Of a DNA stretch of 64,000 nucleotides, positions 32,301 through 44,618 are shown in pieces. The position numbers and the translations under genes are program-made. Numbering within the stretch: position 1 is the first letter of the stretch; each line of letters opens with the position of its first letter. The stretch is from Darksidea phi (Eukaryota > Ascomycota > Dothideomycetes > Pleosporales > Lentitheciaceae): positions 248,001 to 312,000 of the forward strand of contig JASJFT010000028.1 of assembly GCA_030770425.1 (NCBI GenBank), written 5' to 3'. The notes beneath the pieces are model-generated. The model worked only from the letters and a program-made list of their open reading frames with translations, made no database searches and had not been told where the DNA came from.

Positions 32301-34499
32301 CGCACGGAACGTCAACGTGATGAAATTATCACAGAAGACTCCTACGATGTGATCTTTGATCGCTTAGAGGACGAGATTATCAAAGGCGAGACGAAGCATT
32401 TGATCGTCCTGCTTGGTGTGCCCATCGCCTACCCCAGGCTCAACTTCCTCGAAAACATCCTTACCAGTAGGCTGATGGATCCCATCAAAGCCCTCGGACG
32501 TGTAGGCATGCTCGGCAACTTTCTCAATAAATTTGACGGCGGCGTCGAAATTCTAGATGATCTCGATGATCACTGGACCGCAAAACACCACAAAGATGAG
32601 CGAAATTGGCTCATTCGCGAACTACAGCACATCGCCTCAACAAAATCTGTTCGTGTGACAATACTTGGAGGCGACGTCCATCTCGCCGCTGTCGGTCAGT
32701 TTTACACGAACAAGAAGCTCAGTATTCCAAAGGACAAGGATCACAGGTACATGCCGAACGTCATTTCATCGGCTATCGTCAACACGCCGCCCCCCGAGAT
32801 AATGGCAGACATTATCAACAAGCGCAATAAAGTGCATCATCTTGACCCTTTCACAGACGAAGACATGATTCCACTCTTCACCTATGACGTGGACGGCAAG
32901 AAGAGAAACAACACGCATTTGCTCCAACGACGCAACTGGTGCAGTCTACGAGAGTACAAGCCGGGAACTACACCTCCAGCTACGCCGTCGCCGCCACCGT
33001 CACCTGGAGCGGATGGGCCGAAGCTTACAAGGACCCTCTCAGATTACGCTCCTGGCAATATGGTACGGCGCATGAGTAGCAGCGGCAAAAGAGGGCGTGA
33101 GCGTGGTCCACCCGTGTCGTACTACAACAATCCGGCGAACATAGATGCCCACAATCAACAGACTGCGCCTCAATCGTCTTTCTCTCCCGAGCGCCCTGAA
33201 CGGCCCCGATCTCGCCGTAATTCTCTTACATCGCTCTTCCGACGTCGGGCTTCAATCGACAGTGTTAATCCGCCAGGTTCTTCACAAAGCATGCCGCCAG
33301 CGCGCCATTCGTTTGCCCGCGATGGCCCGTCTGCTGAACGCCCGTCGAACTTCCACCGCCGACCGAGCATGGTCGACAAGAAGGGCTTAAACCGTCAAGA
33401 CAACTATATAAACCTTGAAGGTGGCTTGGATATTTGCCTCAATCTTGAGGTTTCGCAGCACGACCCTGCTGGCATCACGAACCCCTACCGTCTGCTTGTT
33501 CCGGCGCTCGATTATACACCCCTCGAAACAGGCACGGTCGAAAAAGAACGCCGCAAATCGCGCATTGGAAGCGTTTTCGGCGTGTTCAAAAGCGGCCGTC
33601 GCAGGCGTACTGTAGGAGATGATGGGTACTCGCACTCCGGCGATTCCGCCAGCGAAAGTGACAACGGAGAGGAGTTGGATGAAGAGGAGCGCGCACGTCA
33701 AAGGTATAAAGTCGGACCACGCATCGTGGTTCCTGGCTTCACCAACCGAAAACGCACTTCCTCCCAATCTCAACCCTCTCCTGGCTACAATGCTGATACT
33801 CTCCCCTCCATAGGACCAGGAACAACCCGCGCCCACGACGCCTCCACTGTACCCCAAAACCGCCGTCAAAGCGTCGACATTGGGCCCTTAGACCCTGCAC
33901 CTGCCCACCAGACATCGTCTGCCTGGGAATCCGTTGCCGAGAAACGCCACGTCTCGGCGCCTGTCACAAATTACAACAGCATGCAGACACAAACTGCCGC
34001 CCTACCTTCCCGCTCGGGTTCGATCCGCCGACCGAGCTACAACTCCTCCCACAAATCACAGTTACCGAGTCGTCCCGCGCCAGAACCACCAGAGCCCAAA
34101 GTGCAACGACGCAGCATGGGAGGCATATTGAATCAGCATCGGGGCGAGCATTTTGAGAATGATGCGCATGTCTTGGCACACACGCCTTCTCGTTCCAAAC
34201 GTGATAGTTATCCGCCACATCCGGCTATTGTTGGCGCGGGGCCGGGGAGCCCATATTCACGGGGAGCGGTGCAAGCGAGGACTGATGCCGGTGCGGGTTC
34301 TGGTAGTGATTATTTTTCTAATAGTGGGCGAAATGGTTCGGCGGGGGTTGGTGCAAGATACTTGGGCCATGGGAAGTATGCGGATAGTGATGAGAATAGC
34401 TTGGACGAGGATGGCACGAACTATAGTGGCGATGAGGGACAGATAAGTCAGGATAGCTTTGTTCCGCCTAAAAAGAGCAAGTGGAAGATTTGGAAGTAA
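29335..34499 (+). CDS. Large PhoD-like metallophosphatase
   Basis: This very large protein (1704 residues) carries a PhoD-like metallophosphatase core. Exons 29335-32019 and 32070-34499 join through a 50-nt intron (GTAAGT..GCTCAG, phase 0) that links DDHDIID to GYGSYPHHFM. Residues 1-570 are disordered and Ser/Pro/Arg-rich. The core runs from about 575 (PPLYLKCGPLLRYTG) to 1190: metal-ligand motifs are GGGDQIYND (about 818), NIWDDHDIID (about 888) and ILGGDVHLAAVG (about 1095). The last 500 residues are again disordered, with many Ser-rich basic blocks, and end KKSKWKIWK. No signal peptide or membrane span was seen, so a cytosolic or peripheral location is likely. The substrate is unknown. 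Confidence 0.87.
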
Positions 34500-35329
34500 T
34501 GGATTGTTAACGGGCAAAGGTATGAATCATGATGGAATGTTGGGTAAGGAAGGACTATAACAAGGGTGTGTATGGACGGAGGAAAAGGGGCGGGCGCAGC
34601 GTTTCCTATTAATCTTCGTTGGGTTCTCTTAGATTCTATACCCTCTTTGAGCCTAATGTATACGTTTTTGGTGTATAGCTTAGCTTCTAAATGTGCATAT
34701 CACGTTGCTACTTCAATGCTTCGTATGAGTCCTATAATTGAGTCTTGGTATGTTTGCTCATTTTGCCTCGAGATTCATCACTTAGGAAGATATCCTGCCG
34801 TCTACCCTTGACCACCATTGTGATCCCTCAGTCTTTGCTGTCAACAGTTAGTGTATATACCAACGCCCTGGAAAAGGTGCATATGTATAGAAAGCCACAA
34901 TGATCTAGTCTATTCGAATCACTATTCCTAGTAGAACTCGTACCCTCCTAGCAAATCTTGTGGTTTGACGGGTTATTTTTTGTTCTTTCTACTAATAAGT
35001 GTGTAACTCGTCTCCATCTCCTCCTGCAGGCTGGTAAGTTCCTTTTCTTTCGATGCTACACATGCTTCTTTCATTGTGCGGATGGCCTTCGCTACCATAT
35101 GGTTCTTGACGCGGCTGAGTGACCAGAAGTTTTGCGGACTGAGATCGGAAACGCAATCTAGGCGATGTTCTTATACCGCATCTGATAGGCCGATCTACTA
35201 GGAATTATGACCTCTAAACCGCGACAACGTCCTCAGCCGCAGGGTCAAGCTCGTCCCTTTGTCAACCTCGACTGTGTCCGCGTCGTCGTTTCCCACCACG
35301 ATCGGCTCGCCACCCCGGCGCTTGAACAA
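34500..35329. other. Intergenic, no gene recognised
   Basis: This is the 3' flank of the PhoD-like gene and the start of a gene-poor island. Nothing recognisable was found. Confidence 0.45.
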
Positions 35330-36030
35330 TCATAGCATCGCAAAATCACTGCGATGTAATCCGCCCTGCGGTAAGCCATGAAAAAGTTGGTCTGATGGGG
35401 AATGATATCCTAGAATGAAAAGCGTGAACGGCTCGCAGAGGTTGGCAATCAGCCGGATTCTTAAGAAAAAGCCAGAGCAGACGAGCATGAAACAATTGAC
35501 CGCGAAAACGAGTAACAGGATGACGAAGAACGCGTAAAAGGTCGTAAAGATAGTAATTCGCAGGAAGTCGCTGGTAGATGAACTTGCCTTCTGGTATGGG
35601 ATTCCGCTGCCGGACATGTATTGAGCAACACGTATGGATGCATTGAACCATTGAGGTTGAGGCTCATAAAGAACGGGAAGGGTGAATTTCTATGCACATT
35701 TAGAGGGCAATATCAAACGCAAATAACTAAGATTACACGTACCCGGAAAGGCACAAAAGGAGAGCCCTGAGCAAGGCCCAAGACCGTGCGGGTTGTCATA
35801 GGCAGCAGCGCCTCGGCGGGAGAAGGTAATTCCTCGTCGAGCTTAGGTCGTTATAACTGAAGCTGCGTGGACACTCGAGCATACGAAGAGTTACCATGGA
35901 TACCCCAGATTTGAGGACCCATCTTGAGAAGCCACAAGAAGTGACCGTTAAATGTATGCTTGGGGTGCTTTCCCCTGGTCTCCTCTATGGTCGGAAGTTT
36001 GATTATAGCAATCTGAGCAATCTGAGTCGT
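35330..36030 (-). pseudogene. Decayed gene for a fungal membrane protein
   Basis: A long coding-like frame runs on the minus strand. It reads KLTTQIAQIAIIKLPTIEE.. then GHFLWLLKMGPQIWGIHG.. up to about 35850, where the codon TAA interrupts STQLQL/RPKLDEE in the same frame; CAA would restore a Gln. It continues to GSPFVPFR, where a good intron (about 35699-35757; GTACGT..CATAG) leads in frame to KFTLPVLYEPQPQWFNAS. After that come two hydrophobic segments (ITIFTTFYAFFVILLLVFAV) and FTLFILGYHSPSDQL. No start codon or N-terminal part is found, so the copy is truncated and broken. I do not recognise the family by name. A missed intron around the stop is possible but no donor/acceptor pair keeps the frame. 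Confidence 0.6.
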
Positions 36031-36490
36031 CAGCTTGCAAAAATAACAACAATTTGATCCTTAGGTCTCAACCCAGATTAACGGGAAATTTCCTTGCCGG
36101 ATCTAAAGGAACCTTCCCTTGGTTGCAAGAGTAGCCCTAGCTACACCTTGCATAAGGTTCCTTGTTTAGCGCAAGTTCTAGACACAATGGCTTGGTTTTA
36201 CCCAGCCTTAGCGGTAGCGTACATAACTTGATAAAAACGTGCTCCTTTGTAAGTATATCAAAGAGGCTAGGTACAAGGCGTTCCTGCAGAATGTTTAAGG
36301 CATCCAGTCCTACGCCCAGCGGAAAGAGTGCCTCGAGACGGAAGAGTGCCTCGAGCTAGAAGTGGGCAGTGCAAAAGCCGCAGACGCCTATGCATACCAA
36401 GGCCAAAGCCACCAAAACGTAGCCTGATGCGCATGAACTCAGATTCAACGAGGCATCTTAAAGACTCGCAAATACAAATAGCTCGTTTGC

Positions 36491-36970
36491 GTGCACTTGT
36501 ACTATTTCACAGTGCGACCTGGACCGGAAACCGGTCTTGGGAACCAGCAGACCCTACATCCGCCGTTACATCGACTCTACCAACCAGTTCTGACGTACAG
36601 CGCAACACGAGCACATCTCCAGGACGGGTGGGTATTTCAAGTTACTATTGATGCCGGCAATGCCTCTTCTGGTATGATCAGTGTCTCCATGACTGCATTT
36701 GCTCGGCTATCACAGGGAGGAACCGAACCATCCGCGGTTGGCTGGGCAGTGATAGCTGGCGAATACATTAATAGGAGCTTGAGGTGTGTGACAGGACTTT
36801 ATGATGCCCTCAGTAATCCTAGAGTCCAGCCCGGTTACAGCAATATCGTATGGGTTGGGTTCGGTCACAAAAGCCCTATTCAGATCTTGAGCGCGACGGA
36901 TTCGAGCTCTAGATTTACAGCTATTTGCAGTTGTTTACTGGAAGGGTATCCGACGCATATGGCTGCTTAA
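36491..36970 (+). CDS. Hypothetical open frame, possibly part of a decayed gene
   Basis: This frame of 159 codons opens with GTG rather than ATG, and has composition that looks coding (GTEPSAVGWAVIAGEYINRSL and VQPGYSNIVWVGFG). I do not recognise it. It lies only 190 bases before a clearly decayed gene on the same strand and may be its upstream part. A further coding-like stretch at about 36260-36420 (KAFLQNV / GIQSYAQRKECLETEECLE) is broken by stops. Confidence 0.25.
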   Translation: MHLYYFTVRPGPETGLGNQQTLHPPLHRLYQPVLTYSATRAHLQDGWVFQVTIDAGNASSGMISVSMTAFARLSQGGTEPSAVGWAVIAGEYINRSLRCVTGLYDALSNPRVQPGYSNIVWVGFGHKSPIQILSATDSSSRFTAICSCLLEGYPTHMAA

Positions 36971-37159
36971 ATTGTGTAAGCCTTCAGTAAATCTATTTGA
37001 GAAAACTTTCACCCCCTCCAAGCCTCCGCTCCCGTCCCTTCTGCATATGCATCTCTTAGTAGAAAGTGCGCTAGCATTTTCACCACCACAAGCTTTCTTT
37101 TGTGGGCGGAAAGGCTTATGTCCTTTGATAGTGAAAGAGTGACTGATCAGCATGCGTGA

Positions 37160-38186
37160 GCCAAGGGCCTTGGAAGGGCGAGGTACTCTCGCGGCCTTTC
37201 TAAGGCAGAGGACATTTCTCGGGCCCTGGGTGCAATTGTGCAGCTTACAAAGGGAGCTATAAGGCATTTAACCCTTGCTGGTGTGGTAGATGCAGGGTTA
37301 CTTGCTACCATTGGCGACTGGCTTTTTGATCTCGAGGTCACCATATACTACGAGGCCTAGAATGAGGAAGGATTGCGATACCGCAACATGGAGGACGATT
37401 TGGAACCACAGTTGACGGTCGTCAACACTCGTCAGGATGGTGGAACTGCTCTTACTCAATGGGCAAGAGTGTACATCTGCAGGACGCAACGTTATAATTT
37501 AGAAGCCATGCACAAATCAAGCCAAACCAAGATTGTGTCGTAGGTGGAGGTACACACTGGAGGAAGGCTCTCGAAAGCACGTTTGTGAAAGAGTTCAATG
37601 GACTATTAGGAATGTTTCTCCTCTTCAGAACTGCAATCGGAAGCGTGGCACGAATCTTCTCCACTGTGGTAAATGCGAAGAAGATGTGCCTGAAGAATGT
37701 CTCCATCGTAACGCTATTTATTTCCCGGACAGCTTTGGGCGCAACTTCGTTGCCTCACGCGCAACCGATTCCCGGAACTCGCTGCAAAACCCCTGAAAAC
37801 CGAAATGGAAAATCCAGCTCAAATTCGTACGTGCAAAGAAGCATTCGCTGCGTTCGAGAGCTCTATGAGTGGACTGTCGAAGGGTTGCGGCTACTCCACG
37901 GCTCCTGGTTCGACCCCGCGATACTACATGGTAGCTATTACCGCAACTTCGAATATTGTCTGAGATCAGTTCTACTGATGGCCTTCATCCGACGCGTGCT
38001 GGGCTTGAGTATATATATGATACCACACAATCACGAATCTCACGCCTGACTCGGCAGGGTAGAAAGACTATCCGACCAATGATTTGCGCGATTATCGAAT
38101 GTGCGGCTCCTGATCTGAAGGATACTGAGGTCTCACTGTCCGATTCCCACACCATGTCTTCGGCGGCCAAACCTTCCACAACGTAG
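37160..38186 (+). pseudogene. Decayed gene of a fungal protein family of unknown function
   Basis: Six coding-like blocks follow each other on the plus strand but in changing frames. 37160-37540 reads AKGLGRARYSRGLSKAED..GAIVQLTKGAIRHLTLAG..IGDWLFDLEVTIYYEA, then TAG, then NEEGLRYRNMEDDLEPQLTVV. 37537-37680 reads THWRKALESTFVKEFNGLLG..GSVARIFSTVVN. Then a shift to PEECLHRNAIYFPDSFGRNFVAS, another to RFPELAAKPLKTEMENPAQ..FAAFESSMSGLSKGCG, and a last block at 37956-38186 with STDGLHPTRAGLEYIYD. The order of motifs is like a recurring fungal membrane-associated family that I remember but cannot name. With at least three shifts and two stops it cannot be functional. Confidence 0.65.
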
Positions 38187-38848
38187 CCAATGGACCTAGC
38201 TCGTCAACACCTTTTTTCAAGGCATATATTGCTATCTTGTATTCTACGGGAGCCCTTTCAGGATGACCGCACCGGCCTATCTCGGGTACATATCTTTACT
38301 AGGCAATATTCATATTGAAGAAAGTCTTTTTTTTCGGTTAGGAAGGCCCGCTTTTTAAAAAGCAAACTTGGGAAGAAAAGTACCAGCCTCTATGATCCAA
38401 CCTCCTTTGTCCATCCCCGACCTAAGAAGTGTTGCATTCGGGATCGAGAAGTTCAAACCATTGAGCAGTGCTTCGGAGACCATCTCGAGGTTCAAAGCAT
38501 ATGTCGTAACTTAGGCCTTGTCAGGGGTAGGAACGACGGTTGTCGGTCCTCGCAAGCAGTTGCACCAGACTTGGCTATACAGTTTGCAAAGGCAACCGAC
38601 ATGGTTCCTATTTGCATAGTTATAGTAAGCAATAGTAACATCACAATTTCGACGGCGATCACGCCATCTTGCTGTTTGCAGCTTTCGGTTGCTGGGAGCC
38701 TCTTATCCAAAGAGGTGAGTCTATTTCTTGCTGTGTCCGAAACGGCTGTAAGAATGGACGGGGTGAATTTTCGATCGTTCGGACTCGATCATCATCTACT
38801 ACTGTAAGCGACTAACTCAAGCCGAAGACGAGAATTTCTATAGCTTAT
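38187..38848. other. Intergenic, no gene recognised
   Basis: This AT-richer stretch lies between a pseudogene and a mobile element. No intact gene was seen. The last 13 bases (38836-38848) are the left target duplication of the element. Confidence 0.45.
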
Positions 38849-40085
38849 TTGATTTGGATTTGCATAGTGGGAGTCTCTTTAGAAGGTCCGCACGAAACAT
38901 AGTAGGAGTTTGTACATAGTAGAGGTACTATACCTATACCTTATACACGATAATAGAGCTATAGAGCTATACACAGTACTGTCGATCGTGAGCGACGAGG
39001 TGATATTTCGAACATTAAGGCGCTGGACGAGAAATAATATATAATACCGAACTACAGAGCCTGGTTAGGAGACTAACAGCGGTAGCGAGGAGTTAGCGTA
39101 CTAACACTACCACCTACAGTATAAAAATTGCCCGCGATAATACTAGTATCCCACTCACTACATCCATCTCTTATCCTCAGCCAGCTTCCTCACTACTATA
39201 ACGGTTAATACTACCATGGCGGGAAAAGCCAGAGAGCGGTATAAACTATCTATTTCTTATCCTTAGCTAGCTTTCTTACTATATATCCTTAGTCTTCTGG
39301 TAACGGCGAGAGTAGTAGTACTAATATACCCTCTTCCTCAAACTTACTATTAATACCTACTAACTATATATCTTCGCCAACGATCGTTCGCCTAGTCCTT
39401 TAGTAGGACCTTTAGTAGGAGGAACTAGAGTAAAATAGGCTATTCAAGTATAGCGCTCTAAACCTTTTAAATATCGCGGTAGAGTATCCCCGGTGCTACA
39501 AGCGGGAGGTACTGTCGATAGGGCTCCTCGATTATAATAACTATTAGTATAAAACCAACTATACGTTGGATATATTCGAGGGAACGAGTAGTAATAGAAT
39601 TCTCGTATAGCTGTTAGTAGTTGCCTGTATTATATTCCTATCTAAGGCCCTATATAACGAGGATAGGCGTTTCGTCCAGAGGTAGCTATACCGTCTACGT
39701 AGGCTGGAGGAAAAGCTTATATAGGAAAGACAGTTAAAGGAGGAGGAATCGGCCTTCTTGAAAGGCTATCGAGGGAGCGAATACCTGACGTGGAAGATGG
39801 AGCTGGTGTCTATAGTAGATACGATACGAACGATGGCGTAGGGGCGGAGGACGACGGGGATACCTAGCTGGGGAGGGTAGGGGGTTCGGCGTTGTCGGCG
39901 CGTTTAACTGTCTACATATATTATTAGTAAATTAGGAGCTATTATTGTCGTGTAGTTGCTGCCTGTTGCGTGAGATGTCGAAACATTGAAACATAATGAG
40001 GTGATTAGAATCACGAAAAACACAGCCAGCCCAGGAGCCAACGTGACGTCACGCCGGGTAGTGGCCCAAGCTCCTGGGGGAGGGG
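38849..40085 (+). mobile_element. 1.2 kb mobile element, copy 1, with 13-bp target duplication
   Basis: The element starts TTGATTTGGATTTGC and ends CTCCTGGGGGAGGGG. The same 13 bases, TTCTATAGCTTAT, flank it at 38836-38848 and 40086-40098. A second, inverted copy with identical ends lies at 52101-53259. The ends are not inverted repeats of each other and there are no long terminal direct repeats. One frame (about 39385-39841) reads as a charged, helical protein in which the internal stops are TAG or TAA at places where CAG or CAA would give Gln; this C-to-T pattern at CpA is the mark of RIP. TpA is strikingly frequent. A palindromic TGACGTCA lies near the right end (about 40042). I recognise no transposase or reverse transcriptase. 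Confidence 0.85.
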
Positions 40086-40098
40086 TTCTATAGCTTAT

Positions 40099-41042
40099 AA
40101 CAAACGAGAAATTATCTGCAGCTAGAGTATCAGACCGGTGATTCCTCTGGCTAGGAATGAGAGTAATGTGGTGAGATGCAATCCAGTGCTTCTTCCAAGG
40201 AGTCGCAGGAGGAATGGGAAGACGATTTGGAAGGAAAGTTTGCAAAAATAGCGGCATATATTGAAGATTATGGTCGACTGAGGAGTGCTATAGATATTCT
40301 AGCTGTTACGTCCTTAACGTGACGAAGAGTGATAAAATAGCCCATTAGCGGTTTACCTTGCAAATTCATTCGGGTATCTCAGTAGTAACTAATGTGGTTA
40401 GATATTGTGCAACCTGCGATGATAGTGATAGTGCGAAAGTGGAATTTAAATGCTGGAAGAATTAAGCGAAAGAATGTGTAAGCTTAATAGTCAAATGTCT
40501 GCTGGTGTTGTGGGCTACTGCATAATTATATACGGAGGCTAAAAGGGCGACTTGCTAAGTTCGAGGGGAATACCGTCTATAATATCATAATGTTTCCTGA
40601 AAGCGGAAATTTGTAGAACAGTGGATTCGTATATCGGCTATTTGCTTCCGTCTCATTATCAACTACTCGAGGTGGCGTTTGAAAATGATATAAAAAATCA
40701 GCCGTTATGCGCGCTTTTATGTTGCAGGGTAAGCTGGCACTATAGACTTTTGAAAATAGCGAGCTACGCATCCAACGGCCCTTGTTTTAAGCCTCAAGGC
40801 TAAAGAAAATTACGTAAATAGTTTATTATTCCATACTATCTAGGTAATGCATTCTATCCAACTTATATCTGTGGTTTTAATGGGAAGCCTCTAGTGCTAG
40901 CCTTCCCGGCAACATGGGAGGCGCGCTCTATTGTTCCTGCGAGGCAACCATACCCCGCCCTAACTAAGCGAACATAGTCTGTAGACGCTCTCGACCCGAC
41001 GCCGGCATAGCTCTCTAATGAAAGAGTGCCCTCCTAACCACG
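40099..41042. other. Intergenic; one 48-codon open frame only
   Basis: The region between the element and the DUF1294 gene holds no recognised gene. An ATG frame at 40176-40322 would give a 48-residue acidic peptide (MQSSASSKESQEEWEDDLEG..), which I do not support as a gene. Confidence 0.35.
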
Positions 41043-41483
41043 ATGCCGCCACGAAGACCGCCACGGCGGTACAGACCCATCACGCTCGCGACCGCAGCTG
41101 GTGTTTTCTCTCTCATCCTGCCGACTGTGTCCCTCATTCGCTTGTATACTAGCACTGGCGCTCTGCTGCCCTTCGCATATACAGCTGTGATCAGCGGCGC
41201 TACTTTTCTAATGTACGGATACGACAAGATGCAAGCGCGGAACCTCGAGTGGAGAGTGAAGGAGGTCACCCTGCATACGTTGGGGTTGTTTGGAGGATGG
41301 CCGGGGGCACTGGCTGGCATGCACTATTTCCAGCACAAGACGAGGAAGACAGCGTTCCAAATATCCTTCTGGGTGATTATTGCTGGCTGGCAGGTTGTGT
41401 GGTGGGCCGTGTGGAGCGGGGGAGTGCCACACCCTGAGCTACTACAGGTTCAATGGGAAGAACGTGGAATAGGCATTGCCTAG
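41043..41483 (+). CDS. DUF1294 membrane protein
   Basis: This single-exon protein of 146 residues carries a DUF1294 domain. After a basic N-terminus (MPPRRPPRRYRP) there are four hydrophobic segments. The family block is visible: MYGYDKMQARNLEWRVKEVTLHTLGLFGGWPGALAGMHYFQHKTRK in part, with the conserved YDK..A......R..E..L....GGWPGA......HKT. The biochemical role of DUF1294 is not known; some fungal members are fused to a cold-shock domain, which is absent here. Confidence 0.88.
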   Translation: MPPRRPPRRYRPITLATAAGVFSLILPTVSLIRLYTSTGALLPFAYTAVISGATFLMYGYDKMQARNLEWRVKEVTLHTLGLFGGWPGALAGMHYFQHKTRKTAFQISFWVIIAGWQVVWWAVWSGGVPHPELLQVQWEERGIGIA

Positions 41484-41805
41484 GAGACGTCTCCGTTATC
41501 CTAGGTTGTTTTCGATATCAACACAAGAAGAGCCCGCCCACCCAAGGTACACAGAACACCAATACATCTCCGATCAGAAACGCCTCCCTGGAACGTCCAT
41601 CACTGTGCTTTTCGCGTTACTCCCGCCTCCTTCGCATTATCCCTCGTCTTCGTCATCGTCGAAACGCGCTCAAATGTCTTGGTCGACAGATCCTGCATCG
41701 AGTCCCACGCTCTACTCGTGGAAATGCGATCGTATGCCGTTTTCGAAAGATCGCTCACGCTGTCCCACGCCTGGCTAGCAGCTCGACCTAAACAAGAGAG
41801 AATCA

Positions 41806-42288
41806 TTAGCGACCGGTGAGCGGACTCGTCAAGCGATCCGCGGTTTCACCAGTAGCCTCGCCAAGCGGGTTGCCTAGATGGGAAGTCACGAAGTCAGCAA
41901 ACTTGTGCAAAGGGGCATCCGTGCCTGCTGCCTTAGACTAGAGGCGGCGCTGTCTTGAAAATTGCAACGCGGTCTGTGCCGCAGGGTAACGTACTCATGG
42001 CGCCGCCAACAGCGTTGCTGAGGCCTTTCTTGAGCTGCTTGATGTCCTGTTGGTCGGAGGCAGGGATCTTGGATATCTGGTCTGGAACTGGGTTAGGGCA
42101 TCTCCATCCTGCGGGAAAGGAGTGGGTGTACCTTTAGCCATATAAGACATCTTATTCTCGCCCATTGTTCTGAGTGCTTGTCGTTCGAGCTTGCGTTTCA
42201 TCTCAGGCGGGATGCCGAAAAGGTATACGGCTAGGGCAGCTACCCCGATGATGCCGGCGAAGATAGTGAAGAAGGTTGCGGCGGTCAT
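41806..42288 (-). CDS. Small single-span membrane protein with possible alternative C-terminus
   Basis: I do not recognise a named family. Exons 42132-42288, 41995-42081 and 41806-41873 give 103 residues (introns 50 and 121 nt; phases agree). Residues 4-24 form a hydrophobic N-terminal segment (FFTIFAGIIGVAALAVYLFGI), followed by a charged region MKRKLERQALRTMGENKMSYMAKDQISKIPASDQQDIKQLKKGL (in part) and the ending LTSPLTGR. Inside the last exon a donor GTGAAA at 41849 and the acceptor TTGTTTAG at 41788 with a CTAAT branch define a 62-nt intron. If it is spliced, the frame continues to a stop at 41600-41602 and the protein has 151 residues with an amphipathic tail. Confidence 0.72.
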
Positions 42289-43108
42289 GGCGAATGCTTA
42301 TCGTAGGTCAAGGCAGAGAGGTATGGCGTAGTGATGCACGAGGTTTGAAACAGTAAGAATTGTGAGAGGATCGGTGGCAGGATGGAGAAGTGATAGGCGT
42401 GGTGTCCTGATGGCCCGGATTTATGGGAGATGGAGGTAGGTGCATGACATCATCCCATTGTTCTACTGCGCTTGCGGCTTCCCTGGGCTTACCCTGGGCA
42501 GATGCCTGCAGAGTCTTTGGTCTAGGCTTCTTCCCCTTTCTTTAAAGAGCATCGTCTTGTCAAGTTCGCGAGGTGCATGCGGACTACAGACAAGGGTGGC
42601 TACGCTAGTCCTAATGTCGCGGTGAACTGCGCGCATTGGGAGACGGCAGCGTTACGCTTCGATAGGTGCAGTCCGCGGGATGTCAAAGAGCTCTCAATTA
42701 CCTCCCTGGAGCTTCGGGGCACTCCTCGAGCGCCTTGTGTGTGCCTGGCTGCACCAGAAAGCAGCCAATCATCAGGAGCCCAGCTGCACAGCCTCTTGTC
42801 GAGGAAGAGCAACAGCCCCCACCAGCTCCAGCTGGCAAGGCGCGAACGACCTCACCCCACGACCACCCTTCAAACGCCCAAGTGCTGACAGCTGCGATTC
42901 TCACTCTCTCCATACTTGACCTACACCTATTGCCTGTTTTCCCTGCCCTGCGCCTGTTTCCTTGGTCCTACGAAGATTGTTTTTGTCTGCATCGACTACC
43001 CCTCACAACCCCACCATCATCTCCGCGTCTGACAGGCATCCTCTTTGACTCTCAGCCGCAGAACAACGCAGCAGCGCAGCGCGAGACACACCCACATACA
43101 CACACACG
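42289..43108. promoter_or_regulatory. Upstream region of the CaM kinase gene
   Basis: This gap lies between two outward-facing starts and holds both promoters. A CA-rich stretch (CACATACACACACACG) directly precedes the kinase start. No gene was recognised. Confidence 0.45.

Positions 43109-44618
<1,510 letters not shown>

Noticed and set aside
38849..40085. Reading the element as a solo LTR or a TIR transposon
   Set aside because: Solo LTRs give 4-6 bp duplications and TIR elements have inverted ends; here duplications are 13 and 15 bp and the ends (TTGATTTGG and GGGGAGGGG) are unrelated.
39904..40257. Minus-strand 117-codon frame across the element border
   Set aside because: It crosses from the mobile element through the target duplication into flanking DNA, so it cannot be an old gene.
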